From: Deltaproteobacteria bacterium
GTDB taxonomy: Bacteria > Desulfobacterota > Syntrophia > Syntrophales > Smithellaceae
NCBI GenBank assembly: GCA_012729055.1
Contig: JAAYDW010000086.1
Coordinates: 32,314-96,313 of the forward strand
Direction: 5' to 3'
DNA: 64,000 nt
Below, piece after piece: positions 22,591 through 32,901 of the stretch. The notes under the pieces were generated by a model, which saw only the letters and a list, made by a program, of their open reading frames with translations, did no database searches and was not told the DNA's origin. A program made the translations under genes and the position numbers. The stretch's first letter is position 1. Each line of letters starts with the position of its first letter.

Positions 22591-23319
22591 CTACAGAACC
22601 CGGGCCAGCGTGACGACCGCCACGTCCGCCGCGCCGTTGTGTTTCAGAATTCTCGCGCATTCATTGACGGTCGCCCCCGTCGTATAGACATCGTCAACTA
22701 CAATCAGGTTTTTGTCCGCGATTTGCCCGGCTCGGGATGCCTCGAACGCTCCTTTAATATTCTTTTCCCGCTCCTGTCGGGAAAGCCCTGTCTGCGTTAA
22801 AGTAAATTTGCGCCTTTTTAGCAAGGAAAAATCAACGGCAACACCGTGTTTTTTGCCCAGGGCCCGCGCCAGCAAAAGCGACTGATTAAAGCCCCTTTCG
22901 CGCAGACGTTTTTTGTGCAGGGGGACGGGGAGGATGGCGTCGCAGCGGCGCCAGTCCAGATCGTCAAAAGGGCAGTCGGCGAGAAAGCGGGCCAGGGCGC
23001 CGCCCGTCGGAATGTCGCGGCCGTATTTGAACCGGTGGATGGCGTCGGAAAGAATTCCTTGATAAACGACTGCGGCGCGCGCCCGGCTGAAAAAAGGCGG
23101 GGACGCCAGGCAGTCGCCGCACAGGTGGTCGCCGGCGGGCGAATCCGGAAAGAGGACACCGCAAACCGGGCAGCGGCTGCCGCTTAAAAACGAAATCCGG
23201 CCGAGGCAATCGGCGCAAAAGACCGGGGGAGGGACGCCTTCGACCACCCGCCGGCAGGAAAGACACAGAGGCGGAAACAGCACATCGGATATTTCAAAAA
23301 CAAAGTCACGAAGACTCAA
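22591..23319 (-). CDS. comF: ComF family phosphoribosyltransferase-like protein (TTG start overlapping rsfS stop)
   Basis: Cys pairs FPPLCLSCRRV...CPVCGVLF...LCGDCL; PRPP motif NLIVVDDVYTTGATVNEC; TTGA overlap. Confidence 0.88.
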   Translation of the reverse strand: MSLRDFVFEISDVLFPPLCLSCRRVVEGVPPPVFCADCLGRISFLSGSRCPVCGVLFPDSPAGDHLCGDCLASPPFFSRARAAVVYQGILSDAIHRFKYGRDIPTGGALARFLADCPFDDLDWRRCDAILPVPLHKKRLRERGFNQSLLLARALGKKHGVAVDFSLLKRRKFTLTQTGLSRQEREKNIKGAFEASRAGQIADKNLIVVDDVYTTGATVNECARILKHNGAADVAVVTLARVL

Positions 23320-23792
23320 ACCATGTCCTTGGAGAGCTTCTTGATTTCGGTGGCGTTTTCGTCGATCTCCATCCGCGGCGCGTCCCACAGGGCTTCCAGA
23401 CCGTAAAAGGAGCGGGCCGACTCCTGAAAAACAGAGATCACCACATCGTCATAGTCCAGGAGCACCCATTCGGCGTTGGCTTCTCCTTCCACGCCGAGCG
23501 GCCGGATGCCTTCCTTTTTCAGATATTCCTGGACGGCGCCGGAAATGGCCTGCACCTGCCGGTCGGTCGCCCCGGAGCAAATCAGCAGATAATCCGTGAA
23601 CGATGAAATCTCCCGCACATTTAGCGCGACAATATTTTTTGCTTTTTTCTGCAGCACCGCATTGATGCACAGCAAAAGCCGCTGCGCCGATTCATTCTTT
23701 TTAACGGCCAAAGGGACCTCCTTGTTGGCGGGAAAGATCGCAACCTTTCCCTGCTTCGCCGTTTCTATGTCATAAATGAAAAAAGTTGACAA
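23316..23792 (-). CDS. rsfS: Ribosome silencing factor RsfS (N-terminal start uncertain)
   Basis: KKAKNIVALNVREISSFTDYLLICSGATDRQVQAISGAVQEYLKKEG...WVLLDYDDVVISVFQESARSFYGLEALW. Confidence 0.9.
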   Translation of the reverse strand: MSTFFIYDIETAKQGKVAIFPANKEVPLAVKKNESAQRLLLCINAVLQKKAKNIVALNVREISSFTDYLLICSGATDRQVQAISGAVQEYLKKEGIRPLGVEGEANAEWVLLDYDDVVISVFQESARSFYGLEALWDAPRMEIDENATEIKKLSKDMV

Positions 23793-23888
23793 TATCGTAT
23801 TTTAAACACCGGGCCGACTTGCGGGAGTTGTGAAAAAAAAACGTCTATGGTAAATCAACGGTCCCTATTCATTGATAAAGGATTGGCC

Positions 23889-24692
23889 ATGCTTGACGTT
23901 ATCGCAAGAGTTCACGCGCATATGCCCTATCAGTTGCTGCCCCAATATCTGCCGATGATCCTGGAGCACAAAATCAACCCGGAGATTTATTTCAGCCATT
24001 ACGCGCTCGAAGCCATCCGCGAGGATGAATGCCGGGAAATCGCCGGCCGGATCCGGGATGCGGGGCTCAGGGTAACCTTTCACGGCCCGTTTGTCGATTT
24101 GCGGCCCGGCGCGCTCGATGAGCGGATCCGCAGGGTCAGCCAGGAGCGGATTGCGCAGGCGCTGGCCCTGGCGCCGATTTTTCGGCCGCTGAAGATGGTT
24201 TGCCACCCGTCCTTCGACGACCGCTACTATGTGGCCTGCGACGACCTGTGGCTGGAAAACAGCGTCCGGTTCTGGTCGGACGTGCTTCGGACGGCGCGCG
24301 AGGTGGGAACGGTGATTGCGCTGGAAAACGTGTACGAAAAGAAGCCGGACATCCTCCGGCGGCTCTTCGAGATCCTTTCCTGCGACCACTTGTGCTTTTG
24401 TTTCGATTCGGGACATTTCAACGTTTTTTCCCGGACGCCGCTCGATGAATGGATGGAACAGATCGGGCCCTACATCGGCCATTTGCATCTGCATGACAAT
24501 TCCGGCCGGTTTGACGAACACCTGCCGGTGGGCGAAGCCACGTTTCCTTTTGCCAAGCTGGCCTCTGCTCTGAAAGCGCAGAGGCGCAAGCCGACCATCA
24601 CGCTGGAGGCGCACGCCCAGGACCACCTGTGGCGGTCGCTCGAAAATTTACGGAAGATGGAATTCCTGAAGCTGCTGGACGGGCAGGATTGA
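23889..24692 (+). CDS. Sugar phosphate isomerase/epimerase (AP endonuclease family 2, TIM barrel)
   Basis: [67 protein letters not shown]. Confidence 0.8.
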   Translation: MLDVIARVHAHMPYQLLPQYLPMILEHKINPEIYFSHYALEAIREDECREIAGRIRDAGLRVTFHGPFVDLRPGALDERIRRVSQERIAQALALAPIFRPLKMVCHPSFDDRYYVACDDLWLENSVRFWSDVLRTAREVGTVIALENVYEKKPDILRRLFEILSCDHLCFCFDSGHFNVFSRTPLDEWMEQIGPYIGHLHLHDNSGRFDEHLPVGEATFPFAKLASALKAQRRKPTITLEAHAQDHLWRSLENLRKMEFLKLLDGQD

Positions 24693-24711
24693 ACGGATCG
24701 GAAAGAGGGAT

Positions 24712-25686
24712 ATGACGCGATATCTGATTAAAAGAATCCTTTTCATGATCCCGCTTCTGCTGGGCATCACAGTCATTTGCTTCGCGGTCATGCATCTGGC
24801 GCCGGGCAAACCCACGGACCTGCAGACGCAGATGAACCCGAAAGCCTCCGCGGAAATGAAAGAGCGTCTCCTGAGTCTCTACGAGCTGGACAAGCCGCTG
24901 CATGTTCAGTACGTGTCGTGGCTCAAAAAGCTCACCCGCGGCGATCTGGGAACGTCTTTTTCCTCCGATCACCGGCCGGTGGCCGACAAGATTCTCGAAC
25001 GCCTGCCGATCACAATTCTCATCAATCTTTTGTCTTTGCTGATTATTATCGCGGTCGCCGTGCCGATCGGCGTTTTGTCGGCGGTGTACCAGGATTCGCT
25101 TTTCGACAAGGTGACGGCGGTGGTCGTGTTTGTAGGCTTTGCCGTGCCGACGTTCTGGCTGGCGCTGCTTTTGATGATTTTTTTCGGCATCCAACTGGGC
25201 TGGCTGCCGATTTCCGGACTGCGGTCTCTCAACTATGAGTACTTGAGTACGTGGGGGCAACTGGTCGATCTGGCCGGGCATCTGGTTCTGCCGGTGTTCA
25301 TCTCCGCCTTCGGCGGCCTGGCGGGGCTCTCCCGCTACATGCGGGCCAACATGCTGGAGGTGATCCGCCAGGATTACATCCTCACGGCGCGCGCCAAGGG
25401 TCTCAGCGAACGGCAGGTGATTTACAAGCACGCGCTGCGCAATGCGCTTTTGCCCGCGATCACCATCCTGGGCCTGTCCATTCCGGGGCTGATCGGCGGC
25501 AGCGTCATTTTCGAGACGATTTTTGCGATTCCCGGCATGGGGCAGTTGTTTTATATGTCGGTGATGGCGCGCGACTATCCCACCGTCATGGGCATTTTGC
25601 TCATCGGCGCCGTGCTGACGCTTCTGGGCAATCTGATCGCGGACGTGTCGTATGCCGTGGCGGATCCGAGAATAAGGATATCGTGA
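24712..25686 (+). CDS. Dipeptide/oligopeptide-type ABC transporter permease (DppB-like)
   Basis: [68 protein letters not shown]. Confidence 0.92.
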   Translation: MTRYLIKRILFMIPLLLGITVICFAVMHLAPGKPTDLQTQMNPKASAEMKERLLSLYELDKPLHVQYVSWLKKLTRGDLGTSFSSDHRPVADKILERLPITILINLLSLLIIIAVAVPIGVLSAVYQDSLFDKVTAVVVFVGFAVPTFWLALLLMIFFGIQLGWLPISGLRSLNYEYLSTWGQLVDLAGHLVLPVFISAFGGLAGLSRYMRANMLEVIRQDYILTARAKGLSERQVIYKHALRNALLPAITILGLSIPGLIGGSVIFETIFAIPGMGQLFYMSVMARDYPTVMGILLIGAVLTLLGNLIADVSYAVADPRIRIS

Positions 25687-26513
25687 TGACGTTCTGGGAG
25701 ATGTTTTATAACAACAAGCTGGCGCTCGCGGGCTGCGGCATCGTGGCTCTTTTGTTTGTCGTGTCGCTTTTCGCGCCGCTTCTCGCGCCTTACGATCCCG
25801 GAGCGATCGATCTCAAAAATGTTCTGGCGCCGCCCTCGGCCGGCCACTGGTTCGGCACGGATCAGCTCGGCCGGGACGTCCTGTCGCGGATGATCTGGGG
25901 CGCGCGCATCTCGCTCAAGGTCGGGTTTGTCGCCACGGGCCTGGCCATTCTGATCGGAACGATTCTGGGAGCGGTGGCCGGCTACTACGGCGGCTGGATC
26001 GATGCGCTCATCATGCGCTTTGTGGACATCATGCTGTGCTTTCCGACGTTTTTCCTCATTCTGGCCGTGATCGCCTTTCTGGAGCCCTCCATCTGGAACA
26101 TCATGATCGTCATCGGGCTTACCGGCTGGATGGGCGTGACGCGCCTGGTCCGGGCGGACTTCATTTCGCTGCGGGAAAGGGATTTTGTGACGGCGGCGCG
26201 GGCCATCGGCGCGGGCGACGCGCGCATCATTTTTCTGCATATCCTGCCCAACGCGCTGGCTTCCATTCTGGTCGCGGCCACGCTGGGCATCGCCGGCGCG
26301 ATCCTGACGGAATCGGCGCTGAGCTTTCTGGGCATCGGCGTGCAGCCGCCGACGCCGAGCTGGGGGAACATTCTGACGGCGGGCAAGGACAACATCGACA
26401 TCGCCTGGTGGCTTTCGCTGTATCCCGGCCTGGCGATTCTGATCACGGTGGTGGGCTACAATCTGCTGGGGGAAGGCATCCGCGACGCGTCCGATCCCCG
26501 GCTCAAACGATAA
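25686..26513 (+). CDS. Dipeptide/oligopeptide-type ABC transporter permease (DppC-like)
   Basis: TGATG overlap; GTDQLGRDVLSRMIWGARISLKVG; RERDFVTAARAIGAGDARIIFLHILPNALASILV. Confidence 0.92.
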   Translation: MTFWEMFYNNKLALAGCGIVALLFVVSLFAPLLAPYDPGAIDLKNVLAPPSAGHWFGTDQLGRDVLSRMIWGARISLKVGFVATGLAILIGTILGAVAGYYGGWIDALIMRFVDIMLCFPTFFLILAVIAFLEPSIWNIMIVIGLTGWMGVTRLVRADFISLRERDFVTAARAIGAGDARIIFLHILPNALASILVAATLGIAGAILTESALSFLGIGVQPPTPSWGNILTAGKDNIDIAWWLSLYPGLAILITVVGYNLLGEGIRDASDPRLKR

Positions 26514-26647
26514 AACTTCCTCTTCTTCCGGCGCGATAGATAAAAATCATCGCCGGGGCTTGATTTGCCCGCCGAAATATAATACTAGTCCGCCACGTTT
26601 AAAAAAGAATTTTAACAAGCTATGCTTGCTGTGTCAGGAGGAGTGCA

Positions 26648-26815
26648 ATGCCCAAGAGAGTCAATGCCGAAATACTGAGAATCGACCGACGGATCATTTC
26701 CCGCAAGTTGCTGACCGGAGAAATGTCCGAAAAAGATCTGACCAATCAGTTGAAGAAACTTCCGGACGTATCTGATAATGCGGAAGAAATTACATGCCAA
26801 CTGCATGAAAAATGA
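26648..26815 (+). CDS. Small 55-aa protein of unknown function
   Basis: [58 protein letters not shown] aggagg; ATGA overlap with tatD; too short for the ORF track. Confidence 0.65.
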   Translation: MPKRVNAEILRIDRRIISRKLLTGEMSEKDLTNQLKKLPDVSDNAEEITCQLHEK

Positions 26816-27594
26816 GTGTTATGCTGATTGATTCCCACGCGCACCTGGAAATGGAACCGTTCGACGCCGACCGTGAGGCGGTGATCGAACGGGCCGGGCT
26901 GGCGGGGGTGGAGTGTATCATCACAGTGGGAACCAGCCCGGTCCTGAGCCGTAAAGCAGTGTCTCTTGCCCGCCGCTACGAAAACATTTACGCGACGGTC
27001 GGGATTCACCCCCACGACGCGGACGCGGCCGGCGAGCACGCGCTCGATGAACTGAAGGCGCTGGCCGCGGACCCGAAAGTCGTCGCCTACGGTGAAATCG
27101 GTCTGGATTTTTTCCGGAACCTGTCGCCGCGAAAGCAGCAAACCGACATGTTTGCCCGGCAGCTGGAACTGGCCGGCGAGCTGAACCTGCCGGTGGTGAT
27201 TCACGACCGGGAGGCGCATGAAGAAACGCTGGCCCTGATCAGGGCATCCGGAATCCGCCGGGGCGTTTTCCACTGTTTTTCGGGCGACTGGACGATGGCC
27301 CGGCAGTGCCTCGATCTCGGATTTTACCTTTCCGTTCCCGGCGTGGTGACCTTTGAAAAATCCCACACCCTGCGCGAAGTCGTCCGTCAGGCGCCGCTCG
27401 AACGGCTCCTGTTGGAGACGGACTGCCCTTACCTGGCGCCCGTTCCGCATCGCGGCCAAAGAAACGAGCCCGCCTTTATCGTGCATACGGCAAAGAAGGT
27501 CGCCCGGATCAAAGACCGGGACTGGGAAGATGTCGCCCGAACCGCGTCGGAAAATACCCGGACGTTGTTTCGTCTCGGCGCCCAGGCAAAATAG
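26812..27594 (+). CDS. tatD: TatD family hydrolase
   Basis: [70 protein letters not shown]. Confidence 0.94.
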   Translation: MSVMLIDSHAHLEMEPFDADREAVIERAGLAGVECIITVGTSPVLSRKAVSLARRYENIYATVGIHPHDADAAGEHALDELKALAADPKVVAYGEIGLDFFRNLSPRKQQTDMFARQLELAGELNLPVVIHDREAHEETLALIRASGIRRGVFHCFSGDWTMARQCLDLGFYLSVPGVVTFEKSHTLREVVRQAPLERLLLETDCPYLAPVPHRGQRNEPAFIVHTAKKVARIKDRDWEDVARTASENTRTLFRLGAQAK

Positions 27595-27634
27595 GCCGGG
27601 TGAATTTTCGGAAAATCTGCTAAACACGTTTTAC

Positions 27635-28351
27635 ATGACCGAACGCTCCGACATAGAAAAAAAGAAGGCCGTGGTGCTGCTTTCCGGCGGCGTGGATTCG
27701 GCGACCGTGCTGGCCATCGCCGGGCAGCGCGGATTTTCCCTGTACGCTTTGAGTTTCCGCTACGGCCAGCGCCACAGCATCGAGCTTGACGCAGCCGGGC
27801 GCATTGCCCTGCGCGAAGGGGTCGTCCGGCATCTGACGGTGGACATCGATTTGCGCCTGATCGGCGGATCGGCGCTGACGGCGGACATCGCCGTTCCCAA
27901 GCACGGCGCGGTCGAGGAGCTTCCCAAGGCCATTCCCGTTACCTATGTGCCGGCGAGAAACACCATCTTTCTGTCCTACGCGCTGGCCTGGGCGGAGGTG
28001 ATCGGATCGTCCGACATCTTCATCGGCGTGAACGCGCTCGACTACAGCGGTTATCCGGACTGCCGGCTCGAGTATATCGAAGCTTACGAGCGCATGGCGA
28101 ACCTGGCGACCAAGGCCGGCGTCGAGGGAAGAGGGGCTTTAAAAATTCACGCGCCGCTTATCGCCCTCTCCAAGGCCCAGATCATTCGCCGGGGCGTCGA
28201 ACTGGGCGTCGATTATTCCCTGACCCACAGCTGCTACGATCCGGATGCGAACGGAGCATCCTGCGGCCGGTGCGACTCCTGCCTGCTGCGGCTCAAAGGG
28301 TTTCGGGAAGCGGGGCTTCAGGATCCTGTCCGGTACAGTCAGAAGAGATAG
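27635..28351 (+). CDS. queC: 7-cyano-7-deazaguanine synthase QueC
   Basis: [66 protein letters not shown]; real start [14 protein letters not shown], not the ORF-track start at 27353. Confidence 0.96.
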   Translation: MTERSDIEKKKAVVLLSGGVDSATVLAIAGQRGFSLYALSFRYGQRHSIELDAAGRIALREGVVRHLTVDIDLRLIGGSALTADIAVPKHGAVEELPKAIPVTYVPARNTIFLSYALAWAEVIGSSDIFIGVNALDYSGYPDCRLEYIEAYERMANLATKAGVEGRGALKIHAPLIALSKAQIIRRGVELGVDYSLTHSCYDPDANGASCGRCDSCLLRLKGFREAGLQDPVRYSQKR

Positions 28352-28398
28352 AGAATAATCGGGGCGATTTCCGGCGAAAGACAAGGCGGTCAGTGCGG

Positions 28399-29028
28399 AT
28401 GTATCGGGTCAAGGAAATATTTTACTCGATCCAGGGGGAAGGCTTTCACAGCGGCCGTCCGGCGGTCTTCTGCCGGTTTTCCGGATGCAACCTCTGGTCG
28501 GGCCGGGAAGAAGACCGGTCCGGAGCGCGTTGTCGCTTCTGCGATACGGATTTCACGGGAACCGACGGCACGGCCGGCGGAACGTATGAAACAGCGGCCG
28601 ATCTGGCCGACAGGATTTCCGGTTTCTGGCCCGACGGCCGCAAGCATCTTTTTGTGGTGCTGACGGGCGGGGAGCCGCTGCTGCAGGTCGATGATGCCCT
28701 GCTTTCGGTTCTGCGCGACGCGGGCTTTGAAATCGCCGTGGAAACCAACGGCACGACGGCTGCGCCCGCCGGCATCGACTGGCTCAGCGTGAGCCCCAAG
28801 GCCGGCGTCCGGCTCGCGCAGAAAAGCGGACAGGAGCTGAAGCTCGTCTATCCGCAGGAAAAACTGGACCCCGCGACCTACGCCAAGCTGGATTTCCGGT
28901 ATTTTTTCCTGCAGCCGCGGGATGGAAAAGACCGGGAAGACGCTCTTTGCCGAACGTTGGACTATGTGCTCGCGCACCCGCAATGGCGCCTGAGCCTCCA
29001 GACGCACAAGTGGCTGGGAATCCGCTAA
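28399..29028 (+). CDS. queE: 7-carboxy-7-deazaguanine synthase QueE (CX14CX2C radical SAM)
   Basis: MYRVKEIFYSIQGEGFHSGRPAVFCRFSGCNLWSGREEDRSGARCRFCDTDF. Confidence 0.95.
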   Translation: MYRVKEIFYSIQGEGFHSGRPAVFCRFSGCNLWSGREEDRSGARCRFCDTDFTGTDGTAGGTYETAADLADRISGFWPDGRKHLFVVLTGGEPLLQVDDALLSVLRDAGFEIAVETNGTTAAPAGIDWLSVSPKAGVRLAQKSGQELKLVYPQEKLDPATYAKLDFRYFFLQPRDGKDREDALCRTLDYVLAHPQWRLSLQTHKWLGIR

Positions 29029-29037
29029 GGAAGGTTT

Positions 29038-29397
29038 ATGAAAATTTTCAAAGTATTCAAGTTTGACGCGGCGCACTATCTGCCCCGCGTTCCGGCCGGC
29101 CACCCGTGCGCCAGGATACACGGCCATTCGTTCAGGGTGGAAATTCATCTGCAAGGCATCGTCGACGCCCGCGCGGGCTGGGTGACGGATTTTGCCGACA
29201 TTACCGCCGCCGTGAGCCCCGTTCTGGAACAGCTCGACCACAAGCATCTCAACGACATCGACGGCCTGGAAAATCCCACGTCGGAAAACCTCTGCCGCTG
29301 GATCTGGCCGCGCCTCAAGCCGGCTCTGCCCGGGCTTTGCAAAATCATCGTACAGGAAAGCCCGGAATCCGGCTGCATTTACCGCGGAGAAGACTAG
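29038..29397 (+). CDS. queD: 6-carboxytetrahydropterin synthase QueD
   Basis: KFDAAHYLPRVPAGHPCARIHGHSFRVEIHLQG, LDHKHLNDI, PTSENLCRWIW, ESPESGCIYRGED. Confidence 0.95.
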   Translation: MKIFKVFKFDAAHYLPRVPAGHPCARIHGHSFRVEIHLQGIVDARAGWVTDFADITAAVSPVLEQLDHKHLNDIDGLENPTSENLCRWIWPRLKPALPGLCKIIVQESPESGCIYRGED

Positions 29398-29423
29398 CGC
29401 ATTCTTGAATCTTCCGGCTGGAC

Positions 29424-31088
29424 TTACGCCGGAGCGCTATGCCCGCGCCGGGGCTGTCTTTTGCGCCAAATCCATGCGACAAGCAAAAGCGCTGAAAATC
29501 CGGTGGCCGGCCAGTTCCAGCTAAGCGCAATCCAGGCCAGCGCCGAGACAGGAAGCAGTGCGGCGCGGACGGCCGGTCTTAAAAGTTTACTGCCGGCGAC
29601 GCGCGCGGCCCAGGCCGGCGAGGCATCGTAGTACCAGGCCACGAAGGCGCGTCCCAAAGCGTTGGCGACCAGGAAGCGGTCCCGGAAGGTCCGCAGCACC
29701 GTCACGCACGGATCCAGCGGCGAGCCGAAAGCGGCGGTGGCGATGAAACAGCGGGCATCCAAGTCGGACGGTCCGTACGTTTGTTTTTCATAAGCGCCGC
29801 AGTCGCAGCGGGCCCAGGCCGGCTGCGGCCTCTTGACGCCGCGCTGGTCTGTTTCGACGCCGACGCCGCAGCCGTTTTCGCCGTCGATCCGGTCGATCGC
29901 ATCGCTTGCCCGGTCCAGCGCCATGGTGGGCGTGACGCCGCCGTTGTCGGCGGGCGCCTTGAGCCGCGGATTGCCGTAAAAGCCCACGCAGCTGTCGTCG
30001 TCGAAAGGATACCGGAGGTTGCCGCCGCCGTTGAGAATGGCGCCGCCCAGCACGCCGCAGTTGTTTCCGATTTCATTGTCCGCGAGAATACTGTTTTCCA
30101 GCCGCAGGACGCCGCCGACAAAAACCCCTCCGCCGTATGCCGCGCCGTTGCCGGAGATCGTGACGTGTCGGAGGATCACGTTTCCCTCTTCTATGGCGAT
30201 GGCGCCGCCCCGGTCGTCGGCGGCATTTGCGTAAAACGTCGAATTGATGACGGTCAGCGTTCCTTCGGTGACGATGGCGCCGCCCCTGGCGAGCAGGGAC
30301 GAGACTGTATTCGAGAGAAACGTCGATCCCGTGATGACGGCCAGGGCGTCCCGCGTGAGAATGCTGACGGCGCCGCCGCTGGAGGGATCGGCGTCTCTCT
30401 GTGCGCGATTATTGAAAAAACTGGAGTCGGTAAGGGTCAGGCGGCCCCAGACGCCGACCGCGCCCGCTTCCGCCCCGCGGTTTCCCGAAAACGTGCTTGA
30501 ATAAATGTTGACGATCCCGCCGCCGAGAATGGCGCCGCCGCCGCAGACGAAGCCGGCGTTGTCGGAAAACCGGCTGCCCGTAACGGTCAGTGTTCCGGCT
30601 GCGGTGAAAATCGCCCCGCCGCAGCCGGCGGTGTTGTTGGCCAGTGTGCAGCCGGAAAGCGACACGGTTCCCCCGTTGTTGTAAACTGCGCCGCCGTCGA
30701 TTTTGGGATCGGCAGCGTTGCGCCCGTTGCGCAGCGTCAACTGGCGCAGCGTCAGCTCCGCGGCGTTTTCGACCTGGAAAAAACGGAATTCCGGCGTCCC
30801 CGGCTGCCGCTCGATGATCGTGTTGGGCCCTCCGGCCAGGGTCATCCGGCCCGTGATGCGGGGCAGGCCGTTGTCGCCCGCGGCGTCGGCGTTGTTCACG
30901 GCCGACAAGGAATAGGTGCAGGCGCCGGCCAGATTGAGCGTATGCGCGCCCGGCGTGGCGTTGGCCGTCGTGATGGCGTTGATGAGCGCCGCAACGCTGC
31001 ACGGCACGTCAAAAATGTCGGCGCGGGCGGTTTGCGCCGCGCACAAAAGAAACGCTCCCACCAGAAGCATCGACCAGAATCGTTTCAT
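29424..31088 (-). CDS. Exported right-handed beta-helix protein with CFI-box C-terminal region
   Basis: Signal peptide; repeated GGAIxxxG/ITGSxFxxN motifs; C-terminal DARCFIATAAFGSPLDPCVTVLRTFRDRFLVANALGRAFVAWYYDASPAWA..., then TM and basic tail. Confidence 0.8.
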   Translation of the reverse strand: MKRFWSMLLVGAFLLCAAQTARADIFDVPCSVAALINAITTANATPGAHTLNLAGACTYSLSAVNNADAAGDNGLPRITGRMTLAGGPNTIIERQPGTPEFRFFQVENAAELTLRQLTLRNGRNAADPKIDGGAVYNNGGTVSLSGCTLANNTAGCGGAIFTAAGTLTVTGSRFSDNAGFVCGGGAILGGGIVNIYSSTFSGNRGAEAGAVGVWGRLTLTDSSFFNNRAQRDADPSSGGAVSILTRDALAVITGSTFLSNTVSSLLARGGAIVTEGTLTVINSTFYANAADDRGGAIAIEEGNVILRHVTISGNGAAYGGGVFVGGVLRLENSILADNEIGNNCGVLGGAILNGGGNLRYPFDDDSCVGFYGNPRLKAPADNGGVTPTMALDRASDAIDRIDGENGCGVGVETDQRGVKRPQPAWARCDCGAYEKQTYGPSDLDARCFIATAAFGSPLDPCVTVLRTFRDRFLVANALGRAFVAWYYDASPAWAARVAGSKLLRPAVRAALLPVSALAWIALSWNWPATGFSALLLVAWIWRKRQPRRGHSAPA

Positions 31089-31244
31089 GGGACATCCTCC
31101 CTTGCATGAGAAATATGCAGATGATTATAACGAATATCAAAAAAGATGCAGCAAGTAAAATAACACAAGTAAAATAATTTCCGGACAAATTCCGATCCGA
31201 TAAAAAAATTGCTTTTTCATGCTGAATGTATTACTTTTCCGGCC

Positions 31245-31335
31245 GTGGGGTGCCGGAAATTCCGCCGGGGCGGGATAAACGGCTGAGATTATACCCTTTG
31301 AACCTGACCCGGGTAATGCCGGCGTAGGGAATGGC
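31245..31335 (+). ncRNA. TPP riboswitch (THI element)
   Basis: GGGGTGCCGG...CGGCTGAGATTATACCCTTTGAACCTGACCCGGGTAATGCCGGCGTAGGGAA - canonical THI-box, upstream of thiamine genes. Confidence 0.95.
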
Positions 31336-31357
31336 GATCCTTCAAATTGCTACGCAG

Positions 31358-31393
31358 GCCATATCCTTTCAGGGGAAGGGGTATGGCTTTTTT
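31358..31393 (+). terminator. Riboswitch expression platform terminator
   Basis: GCCATATCC-loop-GGGTATGGC followed by TTTTTT, between aptamer and the ATG at 31408. Confidence 0.8.
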
Positions 31394-31407
31394 ATTCAGG
31401 AGCGGAA

Positions 31408-32079
31408 ATGCAGCCTTACGCGGTGATTGTGAGCGGCGGGCGCCTGGGCGATCCGGATTTTTTCCGGACGCAGACCGAGGCGATCGCCGGACGGCTGCTC
31501 ATCGGTTGCGACGGCGGCGCGCGCCATCTGCGGCGCGCGGGGTTCCGGCCCGACGTGCTTTTAGGAGACATGGATTCCCTGCCGTCCGCGCAGGCCGTCG
31601 AATATGAACAAGCCGGGGTGAAGATCCTCCGGTATCCGTCCGACAAGGATTTTACGGACACGGCGCTGGCGCTCGATTACGCGATCGGGCTCGGCGCCCG
31701 CCGCATCGATATCTGGGGCGCACTGGGCGGCCGGATCGATCACGCGCTCGCCAATATTCACTTGCTCATCCGCGGACGGGAGTCCCGGGTGTTCACGCGG
31801 ATCGTGGACGAGTTTGGGGAGATGTTCGTCGCGGAGGCCGAAACGGTTATCGACAATGCCGCCGGCTGCCTGGTGTCGCTTCTCGCGCTTTGTCCCAAGG
31901 CCACAGGCGTTACGCTGGAGGGATTTCAGTATCCACTTTTTCAGGAAACGCTTTGCAAAGCCGAATCGCGGGGGATCAGCAATCTTATAACGTCGCCCCG
32001 GGCGGTCATCCGCGCGGCGGCGGGACATCTGCTGGTGATCCGCTACTGGCGGAAGGATGTTTTTCCGGAGGTGGACTGA
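31408..32079 (+). CDS. Thiamine diphosphokinase
   Basis: LIGCDGGARHLRRAGFRPDVLLGDMDSL, YPSDKDFTDTALALDYAI, GALGGRIDHALANIHLL. Confidence 0.9.
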   Translation: MQPYAVIVSGGRLGDPDFFRTQTEAIAGRLLIGCDGGARHLRRAGFRPDVLLGDMDSLPSAQAVEYEQAGVKILRYPSDKDFTDTALALDYAIGLGARRIDIWGALGGRIDHALANIHLLIRGRESRVFTRIVDEFGEMFVAEAETVIDNAAGCLVSLLALCPKATGVTLEGFQYPLFQETLCKAESRGISNLITSPRAVIRAAAGHLLVIRYWRKDVFPEVD

Positions 32080-32080
32080 C

Positions 32081-32872
32081 ATGAGAAAACCGGCGGTGGT
32101 GTTGTGCGTGGGCGGGTCGGATTCCGGCGCGGGCGCGGGCGTTCAGGCCGATCTGAAGGCCGTGGCCGCGTGCGGCGCTTATGCCGTCACGGCCGTCACC
32201 GCGCTTACTGCACAAAACACGCGCGGTGTGCAGTCGGTCTTTCCCGTGCCGGCAAAAGTCATCGCCGCACAGATCGAAGCCGTCGTTGCCGATATCGGCG
32301 TGGACGCGGTCAAAACGGGCATGCTGCCCTCCGGCGCGTCGGTGGCGGCGGTGGTGGAAATGATTTCCCGCCACCGTCTGAAAAACGTCGTCGTCGATCC
32401 GGTGATGATCGCCAAGGGCGGACGACGGGTGATGGGAGAAAACGCCCAACGGCTTCTGGTGCGGAAATTGTTGCCGCTGGCGCGGGTGGTGACGCCGAAC
32501 ATACCGGAAGCGGAAGCGCTTGCCGGCATGAAGATCCGGTCGGTCGCCGCCATGAAAGAGGCGGCGGCGCGCATCGCGCGCCTGGGCGCGCAGAACGTCG
32601 TTGTCAAAGGCGGGCATCTGCCGCAAAGCCGCCGCGCAGGCAGCGTGGATGTGCTCTACGACGGCGGGGCCTACCGCGAATTCAGAGCGGACTGGATCGA
32701 CACGCCCCACACGCACGGCACGGGATGCACGTTTGCGTCGGCGCTGGCCGCAGGGCTGGCGGAGGGAAAAAGCGTCGCCTGCGCCGTGGCGCAGGCCAAG
32801 AAGATCATGACGCGGGCGATTCGGCGTTCGCTGGCCCTGGGCAAAGGCCGTGGGCCGGTAAACGTTTTGTAG
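32081..32872 (+). CDS. thiD: Hydroxymethylpyrimidine/phosphomethylpyrimidine kinase
   Basis: CVGGSDSGAGAGVQADLKAVAACGAYAVTAVTALTAQNT, THGTGCTFASALAAGLA. Confidence 0.94.
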   Translation: MRKPAVVLCVGGSDSGAGAGVQADLKAVAACGAYAVTAVTALTAQNTRGVQSVFPVPAKVIAAQIEAVVADIGVDAVKTGMLPSGASVAAVVEMISRHRLKNVVVDPVMIAKGGRRVMGENAQRLLVRKLLPLARVVTPNIPEAEALAGMKIRSVAAMKEAAARIARLGAQNVVVKGGHLPQSRRAGSVDVLYDGGAYREFRADWIDTPHTHGTGCTFASALAAGLAEGKSVACAVAQAKKIMTRAIRRSLALGKGRGPVNVL

Positions 32873-32901
32873 ATAAGGCATTACAGGATTTGGAGGAAGA
32901 T

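Noticed and set aside
25251-26513. 420-aa ORF reading into DppC
   Set aside because: N-terminal third is an out-of-frame reading of dppB; DppC begins at 25686 with a TGATG overlap.
27353-28351. 332-aa ORF starting inside tatD
   Set aside because: N-terminal extension is an out-of-frame reading of tatD; QueC starts at 27635.
28399-29028. Non-canonical cysteine spacing in QueE (CX14CX2C) as a novelty
   Set aside because: This spacing is already known for a subset of characterised QueE enzymes.
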